Program-made: the position numbers and the translations under genes | Shown here: positions 1 through 7,356 of the stretch, piece by piece | Numbering within the stretch: position 1 is the stretch's first letter | Layout: each line of letters begins with the position of its first letter | From: Roseicella sp. DB1501 | Lineage (GTDB): Bacteria > Pseudomonadota > Alphaproteobacteria > Acetobacterales > Acetobacteraceae | DNA length: 64,000 bases | Direction of reading: 5' to 3' | Assembly: GCF_013112485.1 (NCBI RefSeq) | Contig: NZ_JABFHG010000017.1 | Location: forward strand, 18,149-82,148 | Notes under the pieces: generated by a model | Told to the model about the DNA's origin: nothing | Seen by the model: the letters and a program-made list of their open reading frames with translations, nothing else | Database searches by the model: none

Positions 1-254
1 ACGAAAACGCCCCGGTCTGGGGTCTGGCCTGTGACCGCCACCTGCCCTCGAGTGAGCAGCCAGAACGTCGTGGCAGCTTCCCCCTCTTTGCACAGCGCCT
101 CACCATGCATCAGTTCTCTGCGGCGAAGATGAAGAGCATCCAGCACGACCTGCCAGCGATCCGCGGCGACCCTCGCCAGAAGTCCCGACTGATTCAATGC
201 ATGATCCAGCCGCTCTGCGGCCCCACTGGCATCCAGTCGCGCCAGATCGCCCAT
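1..254 (-). CDS. cyclic-nucleotide-binding-domain protein, partial
   Basis: This reading frame leaves the window at base 1, so only the N-terminal part is visible (about 84 residues from the ATG at 254). The last part reads LMHGEALCKEGEAATTF followed by LLTRGQVAVTG. This has the pattern of the first half of a cyclic-nucleotide-binding (CNB) domain, with the GE..C.EGE turn and the G.V.V strand. The upstream part is helical and charged. The same frame stays open back to a TAA and offers a TTG start at 347, so the true start may be upstream of 254. A Crp/FNR-like regulator or a CNB-containing enzyme are both possible; the missing C-terminus would decide. Confidence 0.5.
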   Translation of the reverse strand, partial: MGDLARLDASGAAERLDHALNQSGLLARVAADRWQVVLDALHLRRRELMHGEALCKEGEAATTFWLLTRGQVAVTGQTPDRGVF

Positions 255-465
255 TCGCCCAACCTCTTGTCCAAGCCGCCGCGCGAGGCGCGAGAATCGC
301 TGACCATTCGCCCGCAATGATTGCCTCAGATCCCAGCGCCCTGTCAACAGTTGAAGCTGTTTCCATTAGAAACATGTGGTCAGAACTATGCTCAGTGCCT
401 TATGTTTCCCTCGTTGACGCGGGCGGGCTTAGGTGATTCCCTACGCGTGGGATTGGGATTGAGAA

Positions 466-792
466 ATGCCAAAGCGGCGAGAAGGGAGGGCTGGGAGCCT
501 CTACGAAGCGGTCGGTGCGGAGTTGCGAGCACACCGTGCGGCATGCGGTCTGAGGCAAGAGGAGCTCGCGTTGCGCGTTGGCATCTCCCGGGCATCCGTT
601 GCGAACATTGAGGGCGGTCGGCAAACTATTTCCCTCCACCACCTCACCGACCTGGCCGAGGCACTAGAGACGACCGCTTCATCGTTGCTACGGGCAGTGG
701 AGGCGCACCAGAACAAGCAAGCCAGCATACCAGCTGACCTGCCCCCAGCCGTGCAAACCTTTCTGAAAACCAAGATTAGGCTCGTGCCATGA
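466..792 (+). CDS. XRE-family helix-turn-helix regulator
   Basis: This 108-residue protein has a Cro/C1-type HTH at about residues 15-70. The turn GISRASVANIEGGRQTIS is the typical recognition region. It overlaps the next gene, an ImmA/IrrE-type peptidase, by ATGA, so the two are translationally coupled. In known XRE/ImmA pairs the peptidase cleaves or inactivates its partner repressor, or the pair works as a COG2856-type antitoxin with a separate toxin. No toxin gene is visible next to it here. The Gln/Pro-rich C-terminal tail is short and without a recognisable domain. Confidence 0.85.
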   Translation: MPKRREGRAGSLYEAVGAELRAHRAACGLRQEELALRVGISRASVANIEGGRQTISLHHLTDLAEALETTASSLLRAVEAHQNKQASIPADLPPAVQTFLKTKIRLVP

Positions 793-1319
793 AGGCTTCG
801 AGGCCGCGCTTTTCCTTTATCATTCGCCTCACAGAGCGGCTGCTGGCAGACCACGCGGTGACGGCACCGCCCGTCCCGGTCGAGTCGATTGCGAAGGCAA
901 TGGGCTGCAGAGTCGTATTCGGTTCCCTGCAGGATGTCTCGGGCATCCTCGTGCGTTCAGCCGAAGGGGCGACGATTGGGGTGAACGAGCGGCAGCCGCC
1001 GGTCCGCAGGCGGTTCACGATCGCCCACGAGCTCGGCCATCTCCTCCTTCACCAAGGCAACCAGATCACCTACGACCACGAGTTCAGGGTGAACCTTCGG
1101 TCCGTCGAGTCGTCGGAGGGGCAGGACGTGGAGGAGATCGAGGCCAACTTCTTCGCAGCCTCCATACTCATGCCGGACGCCTTCCTCGAGGCCGATCCGA
1201 GGACGGCATTCATCCACCTCGATGATGATGCCGCTGTCAGTGCACTTGCGAGGACATTCAAAGTCAGCCAGCAGGCGATGACCCTGCGGCTCGCCCGCCT
1301 CCTCGGCCGGAAAGCTTGA
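789..1319 (+). CDS. ImmA/IrrE-family metallopeptidase
   Basis: This 176-residue protein carries the zinc-peptidase signature HELGH at residues 80-84 within RRFTIAHELGHLLLH. A further acidic stretch (EEIEANFFAASILMP) fits the third zinc ligand region of the DUF955/ImmA family. The length is normal for the family. It is coupled by a 4-base overlap to the XRE gene upstream, the arrangement of an SOS-like repressor and its protease. Its natural target is probably that XRE protein (inference). A strong hairpin follows 33 bp after the stop. Confidence 0.85.
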   Translation: MKASRPRFSFIIRLTERLLADHAVTAPPVPVESIAKAMGCRVVFGSLQDVSGILVRSAEGATIGVNERQPPVRRRFTIAHELGHLLLHQGNQITYDHEFRVNLRSVESSEGQDVEEIEANFFAASILMPDAFLEADPRTAFIHLDDDAAVSALARTFKVSQQAMTLRLARLLGRKA

Positions 1320-1351
1320 GCTCGACGCGGTTGTCGAAGAAGCGCACCTAG

Positions 1352-1395
1352 CGGCCCTGGCCTGAGCTGCAGCACCGCAGTTCAGGCCAGGGCCG
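1352..1395. terminator. 19-bp-stem hairpin after the XRE/ImmA pair
   Basis: The arms at 1352-1365 (CGGCCCTGGCCTGA) and 1382-1395 are perfect 14-bp inverted repeats. The stem continues through a G-T wobble and CTGC/GCAG (1367-1370 with 1377-1380) around the loop AGCACC. No U-tract follows on either side. The position 33 bp after the ImmA stop suggests a transcription barrier or mRNA-stabilising structure. The rest of 1320-1673 shows no gene. Confidence 0.6.
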
Positions 1396-1673
1396 GAAGC
1401 CCTCGTCGGTGGAGGCTAATGTCTACTTTCGGCCACGACCTGCCCTTAGGCAGCCAACGGTAAAGTCCGGCAGTCTGCAAAATCCTGCAAAGGATCGCGG
1501 TCGGGCATTCTTCAGGGCGGTTAGCATCACGCTGCCCATCCCTCATCCACATTTCGAATGTTTGCTGGCGCCGTCCGCGCGGTTCCGCGCCGACCCGGGA
1601 ACGTGCGATGGGATCCGCCCACGTCCGGACCGCGTCGTCCGATGCCGTAACCGCAAAGCACCCGAGGTTCGAC

Positions 1674-2060
1674 ATGACCGCTTTGTTTCTCCAGCGCCGC
1701 TCCCTCCTGGGCGCCGCCATCGTCCTTGGCCTTGCTACGGCGGGTCCGGCCCTTGCGCACTCGGATCTCCACCACGCCGAGCCCGCCGACGGCGCCGTGC
1801 TTCGGAACTCCCCATCCACCGTCTCCCTGATGTTCGCGACGCGTGTGCGGGTGATGACCTTGAAGCTGCTGGACGAGACCGGACGCGAAAGGAAGCTGGC
1901 CCGCGAGGGCGATCGCGCCGCCACCGTCGAACAGGTGCGGGCGACCGTGCAGGAGACGCTGCCGCCCGGTGCCTACCGCGTCGAGTGGCGTGGCGCCTCG
2001 GCGGACGGCCATGTCGGCGGCGGCGCACTGGCCTTCCGGGTCGAGCGCGCCGCCCGGTGA
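1674..2060 (+). CDS. copC: periplasmic copper-binding protein CopC
   Basis: This 128-residue CopC-family protein has a signal peptide at 1-28 ending ALA, so mature processing exposes His29 as the first residue, the classical Cu(II) ligand of CopC. PADGAV near the mature N-terminus and ADGHVGGGALAFRV at the C-terminus are the two family signatures. I chose the ATG at 1674 because it begins the signal peptide and follows GAGGT; an in-frame ATG at 1608 would add an implausible pre-sequence. It overlaps copD by GTGA. It probably carries Cu(II) in the periplasm for CopD or for CopA elsewhere in the island. Confidence 0.88.
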   Translation: MTALFLQRRSLLGAAIVLGLATAGPALAHSDLHHAEPADGAVLRNSPSTVSLMFATRVRVMTLKLLDETGRERKLAREGDRAATVEQVRATVQETLPPGAYRVEWRGASADGHVGGGALAFRVERAAR

Positions 2061-2956
2061 TCCTGGCCCTGCTCCAGGGCGACGAGCTGGGCTGGGGCGC
2101 CGCCGCCGTCGTGCTGCGCGCCGCCTACTACGCGGGCAGCCTCGGTGGCGCGGGGCTCGCCTTCTTCGCGCTCCTGTTCGGCGCCCGGCTGGACGAGGGC
2201 GACGCCCGGCGGCTGCGGCACTGGGCGACCGGCGCCAGCCTGCTCGCCATCGTCGCCGCCCTCGGCGCCCTGACCGCCCATGTCGGCGTCCTGATGGGTG
2301 GCGATACCCTCACGGACCCCGACGGCTGGAGCGTCGTGCTCATGTCCCCGGCAGGTGCCTCTTATGGGCTGGGTGGAGGCGGCGCGCTGCTCGTGGCGAC
2401 GCTGGCCCTTGGCCTGTCCTGGGCGCCGACTGCGGCGGCGGGTGGCCTCATCGTCTGCGCCAGCTACGCGCTGCTCGGGCACACGACATCGCTCGCTCCC
2501 CGGCCGCTGCTGGCGGGTCTGTTGCTGGTCCACCTCGTGGTGGCAGCCTATTGGATCGGCAGCCTGCCGCCACTCGCCTGGGTCTCGCGGCGCGACGGCC
2601 CGCATGCCGCCCGCCTCGTCGAGGACTGGGCCCGCGTCGCGGCGGCCGCCGTGCCGGTTCTCGTGGCGGCGGGCTCGGTGCTTGCCTGGTGGATTGTCGG
2701 CGACCTCGGGCAGCTCCTCGGCTCCTGGTACGGCTGGGCGCTCATGGCCAAGGCGGCCTTGGTCGCGGTCCTGCTGGGCTTCGCGGCCTGGCACCGCTTC
2801 CGCCTGACACCGGCGCTGGCGGCGCGCACCCCCGGCGCCGGAGCCAGGCTGGCCCGTTCGGTGACTGTGGAGGCTGTTGTCGCCCTGCTGGTGCTCTGGG
2901 CGGCCGCCGAGATGGTTTCGACCTCACCCCCGGGCCTCACACACCGGATGCACTGA
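2057..2956 (+). CDS. copD: copper resistance membrane protein CopD
   Basis: The GTG at 2057 sits inside the stop of copC, giving a 299-residue polytopic protein with about eight hydrophobic segments and a C-terminal CopD domain (region RLVEDWARVAAAAVPVL to the end). In this family His and Met residues in the membrane pass copper to the cytosol, and CopC is the periplasmic partner. The tight copC-copD overlap supports joint function. An in-frame open region runs upstream from 1409, but it has no coding character and crosses copC. Confidence 0.85.
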   Translation: MILALLQGDELGWGAAAVVLRAAYYAGSLGGAGLAFFALLFGARLDEGDARRLRHWATGASLLAIVAALGALTAHVGVLMGGDTLTDPDGWSVVLMSPAGASYGLGGGGALLVATLALGLSWAPTAAAGGLIVCASYALLGHTTSLAPRPLLAGLLLVHLVVAAYWIGSLPPLAWVSRRDGPHAARLVEDWARVAAAAVPVLVAAGSVLAWWIVGDLGQLLGSWYGWALMAKAALVAVLLGFAAWHRFRLTPALAARTPGAGARLARSVTVEAVVALLVLWAAAEMVSTSPPGLTHRMH

Positions 2957-2995
2957 GGTACATGCCCTCGAGGCAGTAGCGGCGTTAGGAGCACC

Positions 2996-4018
2996 ATGCA
3001 TCAGCACACGATGGACACTTGGCGGCACGGCCACACCTTCGGCCAGGACCGGCCCCGCGCGGGCGAGCGGCGGACGCTGCTCGTCCTCCTGCTCACGGCG
3101 GTCACGATGGTCGTCGAGATCGGTGCCGGGCTGGCCTTCGGCTCCGTCGCGCTGCTCGCGGACGGGCTGCACATGGGCTCGCACGCGGCGGCCCTCGGCA
3201 TCAGCGCGTTCGCATACGCCTACGCCCGGCGCCGTGCCGCCGACCCACGCTTCGCCTTCGGGACCGGCAAGGTCAATGCGCTCGCTGGTTACACCGGGGC
3301 CGTTCTGCTCGCCGCCTTCGCCCTGGCGATGGTATGGGAGAGCATCACCCGGCTGGTGAACCCGGTGCCCATCACCTTCGGATGGGCCATCGCGGTCGCG
3401 GTGGTGGGCCTCGCCGTCAACGCGGCCTCGGTGCTGATCCTCGGCATCCATGACCACGGCCACCACCACCACGGCCACGAGGCGCACGACCATGGCCACC
3501 ATCACGGCCATGACGACCACGAGCATGGGCATCATGACCACGACCACGAACACCATGGTCACGGGCACGACCTGAACCTGCGCGCGGCCTATCTCCACGT
3601 CATGGCCGACGCCTTGACCTCGGTGCTGGCCATCGCGGCGCTGTTGGCGGGCCTGTTCCTGGGCGCGTGGTGGATGGACCCGCTGATGGGTCTGGTCGGC
3701 GCCGCGCTCGTCACGCACTGGTCCTGGGGCCTGCTCCGGGACACCAGCCGCATCCTGCTCGACCACCAGGCGCCGGAGCCGGTCCTGCGGGCGGTGCGCG
3801 AGGCCATCGAAGGCGTGGCCGACAACCGGCTTTACGACCTGCATGTCTGGTCGGTGGCGCCCGGGGTCTACGCGGCCGCCCTGGGCGTCGTCACCCACAC
3901 CCCCCGTCCGCCCGAGCACTACAAGGCGCTCATCCCGGAGGGCCTCGGAGTCGCCCATGTCACGGTCGAGGTGCAGGAGTGCCGGGAGGCGCCCGTCCTG
4001 CATGGGCAGGCGGCTTAG
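2996..4018 (+). CDS. dmeF: cation diffusion facilitator exporter, DmeF type
   Basis: This 340-residue CDF protein has six membrane segments and a very His-rich cytoplasmic loop at residues 151-191. The N-terminus (WRHGHTFGQDRPRAGERRT) and the blocks ADGLHMGSH and HVMADALTS carry the metal-site Asp and His residues typical of the DmeF group, which exports Co(II)/Ni(II) and related ions by proton antiport. The C-terminal cytoplasmic dimer domain follows. A ribosome site AGGAG lies 5 bp before the ATG. No dmeR regulator is beside it. Substrate is inferred from family resemblance. Confidence 0.82.
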   Translation: MHQHTMDTWRHGHTFGQDRPRAGERRTLLVLLLTAVTMVVEIGAGLAFGSVALLADGLHMGSHAAALGISAFAYAYARRRAADPRFAFGTGKVNALAGYTGAVLLAAFALAMVWESITRLVNPVPITFGWAIAVAVVGLAVNAASVLILGIHDHGHHHHGHEAHDHGHHHGHDDHEHGHHDHDHEHHGHGHDLNLRAAYLHVMADALTSVLAIAALLAGLFLGAWWMDPLMGLVGAALVTHWSWGLLRDTSRILLDHQAPEPVLRAVREAIEGVADNRLYDLHVWSVAPGVYAAALGVVTHTPRPPEHYKALIPEGLGVAHVTVEVQECREAPVLHGQAA

Positions 4019-4176
4019 GGAAAGGAGGCCCGGACGCTGCTGTTCCGCGAAAGCGGATTCGGCAGAGGGGGGCGCTTTGGAAACCTGCCGGAATTCGCGG
4101 GGCGGCTGTAGAGGTTGGCACGCAGTTCGGCCGCTTGGCGGCCGGGCTACCTGCGGGGACTGCCGATGACATCCGG

Positions 4177-4677
4177 CTAGCCGGGTGCCTGCCGCGTGCC
4201 TCCGGACGGGGGCGTCGCCCATCTCCATCCCCGGCAGGCCCAGGCCAGGGACGCCGTCGGGATCACCAGCCACTGGGCCACGGGGGATAGCCCGGTCCCC
4301 AGCCATGGCAGCGTCGGCATCAGCTCCGAGTAGGCCCAGGCTCCGCGGGCGAGGTTCGCTGCCTCGCTGTAGACGGTGTAGCCGAGGCCGATGGCTATGG
4401 CCGCGGCGGCGACGGGCACGAAGCGGCGCCGGGGCCAATCCGGTGACCCAAGGAACAGCAGGGCGGCGACGAGCGAGCACGCCGCGATGAGGACGTCGCC
4501 GAAGGTGCAGTGCAGGGCCGCGAAGGCGATCTCGCCCGGCGTGCCGGTCCGCCACAGCGTGTAGAGCGGCAGGTGCGCGAACTCCCAGGCTAGGTTCCCG
4601 GCGGCTACCGCGCCCAGGTGTCGCCGGAGCGCCGCGAGCCAGTCCGGTGTCCCGAGGGTGGGCTCGTCCGCCGTCAC
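4177..4677 (-). CDS. conserved membrane protein of copper loci
   Basis: The GTG at 4677 overlaps the stop of the DUF2933 gene by GTGA, giving 166 residues with about four membrane segments. Conserved-looking blocks are NLAWEFAHLPLYTLW, ALHCTFGD and the C-terminal WAYSELMPTLPWLGTGLSP. I know similar proteins only as uncharacterised membrane proteins near metal genes. The operon with DUF2933 and a small lipoprotein suggests an envelope role in copper stress, which is inference. The open frame extends upstream to 4881, but that part overlaps the DUF2933 coding sequence. Confidence 0.72.
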   Translation of the reverse strand: MTADEPTLGTPDWLAALRRHLGAVAAGNLAWEFAHLPLYTLWRTGTPGEIAFAALHCTFGDVLIAACSLVAALLFLGSPDWPRRRFVPVAAAAIAIGLGYTVYSEAANLARGAWAYSELMPTLPWLGTGLSPVAQWLVIPTASLAWACRGWRWATPPSGGTRQAPG

Positions 4678-4907
4678 CGGCCCGCGGACGCGTCCGGCCG
4701 CCCAGCCGGACCCGCGCGGTGGTCGTGGTGCCCGTGGTGCATGAACAGGTGCATCAGCGGGCAGGCGAGCAGGAGCAGGTAGGGCAGGGCGCCGAGAGCG
4801 TGCGCGTAGTGCTCCCGCAGGATATAGAAGGCGGCGACGAGGGCGAACCCGATCAGGGCGATGCCGCCTTTGCTCCGCCACCAGGGTGCTTGCGTCCGCT
4901 CGTGCAT
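4674..4907 (-). CDS. DUF2933-family small membrane protein
   Basis: This 77-residue protein starts at an ATG preceded by GGAGG. It reads APWWRSKGGIALIGFALVA, then one or two hydrophobic segments (AFYILREHYAHALG; LPYLLLLACPLMHLFMHHG) and a His-rich tail HHGHHDH. This matches the DUF2933 pattern found in copper-resistance clusters. Function is unknown. The CPLMHLFMHHGHHDH end could bind metal. It overlaps the next gene by GTGA. Confidence 0.75.
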   Translation of the reverse strand: MHERTQAPWWRSKGGIALIGFALVAAFYILREHYAHALGALPYLLLLACPLMHLFMHHGHHDHRAGPAGRPDASAGR

Positions 4908-4977
4908 CTCAAACCTCCGTCGGCGGCACTGTACGCGCCTCCTGCCGCCGCCGCGTTGCGCTGGATCAACCGGCTGC

Positions 4978-5169
4978 TCAGTGATGCCGATGCTCCGGGG
5001 CCGGGGCCGGGGCCGGGGCCGGTGCCGCGCCGGTCGCGCCCGCGGCCCCGCCGATGCCTGCGCCGGTGGCATGCGCGGGCGGCGCCGCCCGCTGCATCCC
5101 GGCGGGCGCCGTAGCGCAGGCGGCCAGCAGGGCGGCCGCCGCAAGGAAAAGCCCCGTCCTCTCCAACAT
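4978..5169 (-). CDS. small lipoprotein, Ala/Pro-rich with His tail
   Basis: This 63-residue protein starts at the ATG at 5169, which follows GGAGGACC. A short signal peptide ends in LLAAC, a lipobox, so it is likely lipidated. The mature part is Ala/Gly/Pro-rich with a repeated AP stretch and ends in EHRHH, a possible metal-binding tail. It is the first gene of a minus-strand group with the DUF2933 protein and the membrane protein. No homologue is recognised. Confidence 0.6.
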   Translation of the reverse strand: MLERTGLFLAAAALLAACATAPAGMQRAAPPAHATGAGIGGAAGATGAAPAPAPAPAPEHRHH

Positions 5170-5212
5170 TGGTCCTCCGTTCACCGAGGCGAGCCCCGGA
5201 AGGCGCCTGCAG

Positions 5213-6469
5213 CTAGGCGCGGGACGGCGCGCGGATGTCGCGCCCGCCCGCCAGAAAGGTGTAGAGCCCCGGCGAGGCGGCCGCGATCGACCTCGCCGCG
5301 CCGAAGGACAGAAGCACGGTCACGGCCACGCTCGCGGCGTAGTGCGCCAGCAGCCACGCGTCCGTCTCCGCTGGCACCAGTTGCCACAGCGCGAGCTTCA
5401 CCGCCGCGATCAGCGGGTAGTGCGTCGCGTGCAGGAAGAAGGCGAAGTTGCCGTGGCGCGCGACGGCGCCGCTCCAAGGCGCGGCCGCGACACTCAGGCA
5501 GACGCCCCAGCAGGCCAGCACGCCCACCGGCCGCATGGCGCGGGTGGCGAGATCGAGCAGCCACTCCGCCCCCGGCGCGTCCAAGTCGACCAGCAGCGGC
5601 GCGGACGCGCGGAGCAGGACGAGCGCGACGTAGAGGGCAACCACTGCCGACGTCGCCCCGCGGCCCGGCCTCGGCAGGTAGCCGCGGAGCCGCGCGAGCG
5701 CGCCGAGGTAGAAGAAAAAGGGGACGTCGGCCCGGAAGAACACGACCAGGTTCCAATCCATGACCCAGGCGCCGCCGAGCGCGATGGCGCCCAGCCAGGG
5801 GGCGTGGCGCAGCGACAGCCAGAACACGGGGCTCAGCAGCACGGTCAGGAAAAGGTCCCGCACGAACCAGAACTGGAACGCCACCGGGTGGCCCGTAAGC
5901 CCCAGCACCGCGTTCACGTAGGCCATGGCGCCCGCGTGGTCGAAGTCGAGGTTCATCTGCCGGGTCAGCGAGGCGCCTTCCCCGGTGGCACGGAGCGCGA
6001 GCAGGGCCAGCAGGAAGAGCGCGTTCCAGACGACCAGGGGCGCGTAGAGCGAGCGCACGCGCGCCCGCATGCGACGCCGCAGTGCGGGCCAGGGGTGGTC
6101 CTCGCCGAACCTGAAGAACAGCCAGCCCGAGATCGTCGAGAGCAGCGGCACCGCGCTGAAGAAGAAGAACAGGACGGCGCTGTTGACGAAGGACGCGACC
6201 CGGTGGGGCGAGTCCGGGTCGACGCCTCGGAACGGCGACACCCAGCCGGGAGGGATGGCGCCGTAGTGCAGGAAGACGAGGCCGATGACGAGGAGGACGC
6301 GGGCGACCTCGATGGTGCGCGAGAGGTCGGCGGCGTTCGGGGCGTGCCCGAGCGGGCCGCCGCCAGCCCGGTGCGCCCGATCCCCCTCGTCGTAGGCGAG
6401 GCGGCGCAGCGTGGCTTCATTGTCACGGGACGGCGCGGCCGCTCCCGGATGCTTCGGCATCCTTGTCAT
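5213..6469 (-). CDS. acyltransferase family 3 membrane protein
   Basis: This 418-residue protein has about ten membrane segments and the general layout of acyltransferase-3 proteins (OafA/YrhL type). SRTIEVARVLLVIGLVFLHYG near residue 50 holds the family's conserved His, and QFWFVRDLFL and FFLHATHYPL are typical later blocks. Such enzymes O-acylate surface polysaccharides. It follows copB in the same direction (30 bp gap), so it may be co-transcribed with copAB. Its link to copper is unclear. The start ATG follows GGGGAAG; a second in-frame ATG lies three codons later. Confidence 0.75.
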   Translation of the reverse strand: MTRMPKHPGAAAPSRDNEATLRRLAYDEGDRAHRAGGGPLGHAPNAADLSRTIEVARVLLVIGLVFLHYGAIPPGWVSPFRGVDPDSPHRVASFVNSAVLFFFFSAVPLLSTISGWLFFRFGEDHPWPALRRRMRARVRSLYAPLVVWNALFLLALLALRATGEGASLTRQMNLDFDHAGAMAYVNAVLGLTGHPVAFQFWFVRDLFLTVLLSPVFWLSLRHAPWLGAIALGGAWVMDWNLVVFFRADVPFFFYLGALARLRGYLPRPGRGATSAVVALYVALVLLRASAPLLVDLDAPGAEWLLDLATRAMRPVGVLACWGVCLSVAAAPWSGAVARHGNFAFFLHATHYPLIAAVKLALWQLVPAETDAWLLAHYAASVAVTVLLSFGAARSIAAASPGLYTFLAGGRDIRAPSRA

Positions 6470-6499
6470 TTTGCGCTTCCCCGGAGCTTGGGCTGGCCG

Positions 6500-7339
6500 T
6501 CAGAAGAAGATGCGGATGCCCGCCACGACCGTGGACTGCGAGGGCTGCTGGCCCAGGCGCCGGTTCAGCCCGCTCGCGCCGCCGTTGAAGCTCTCGAAGG
6601 AGTAGCCGATGTATGGCGCGAACTCGCGGGTGATCTCGTAGCGCAGCCGCAGCCCAACCTCGGTGCGGTAGATGCCGGGCGCGATGAGCGCGTCGCGGTC
6701 CCAGCCGGTCGAGAAGTTGAGTTCCGCCTCGGGCTGGAGGACGAGCCGGTTGGTGATGAGCAGGTCGTAGGACGCGGCGGCGCGGGCGAGGAACACGCCA
6801 TTGCCGCCGACGAATCCTTGCAGCTGCACCTCGAAGAAGCCGGGCGCCAATCCTTGCAGGCCGAATACGCCGTATGTCCGCGATGGCGTGCCCTCGCTCG
6901 GGTTGATGCGGAAGTCGTGGCGCACGCCCGCCTGGATGTCCCAGTAGTACCCGATGAGGCGCGAGTAGAGCACTTGCGCTTCGGCCCGCTCGAGGCCGCC
7001 GCGTTCACGGCTCGTCTCACCGCGGGTGTTGACCCAGACACGGTGGTAGTCGGTGCCGTAGAAGGCCGAGCCCTCCCAGGCGTAGATCGGGCTGCCGCGC
7101 TCGTTGCTTCGCATCTCGTTCTGGTCCAGCAGCACGGCGCCGAAGTAGATGGGCGAGTGGCCGGTGTGCTCCTCGGCGCCGGTTGCCGGTGCCGCCCCGG
7201 TGCTCTGGACGGCGGAAGGATTCGCGGCGGCGGTCCCGTGCGCCGAGTGGTCGGCGCCGGACTGGGCCATGGCCGCGGTGGAGCAGAGCGCCGCGGCCAG
7301 CAGGCCAGCCGCCACGCTCTTCTGCATCGAGGAGGTCAT
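6500..7339 (-). CDS. copB: outer-membrane copper resistance protein CopB
   Basis: This 279-residue protein has a signal peptide ending AMAQ, a short His/Ala-rich linker and then a CopB/PcoB outer-membrane beta-barrel domain (from about residue 75). FGAVLLDQNEMRSNERG, WEGSAFYGTDYHRVWV and the C-terminal phenylalanine pair IRIFF are typical. The ATG at 7339 is preceded by GGGAG; an ATG at 7357 that touches the copA stop would add six residues. CopB works with CopA to bind or sequester periplasmic copper. Confidence 0.88.
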   Translation of the reverse strand: MTSSMQKSVAAGLLAAALCSTAAMAQSGADHSAHGTAAANPSAVQSTGAAPATGAEEHTGHSPIYFGAVLLDQNEMRSNERGSPIYAWEGSAFYGTDYHRVWVNTRGETSRERGGLERAEAQVLYSRLIGYYWDIQAGVRHDFRINPSEGTPSRTYGVFGLQGLAPGFFEVQLQGFVGGNGVFLARAAASYDLLITNRLVLQPEAELNFSTGWDRDALIAPGIYRTEVGLRLRYEITREFAPYIGYSFESFNGGASGLNRRLGQQPSQSTVVAGIRIFF

Positions 7340-7356
7340 GCTGCGCTCCCGCGGCA

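Noticed and set aside
1409..2056. Upstream extension of the copD frame (215 codons).
   Set aside because: It overlaps copC in another frame and is Arg/Pro-rich without structure. copD starts at the GTG overlapping copC.
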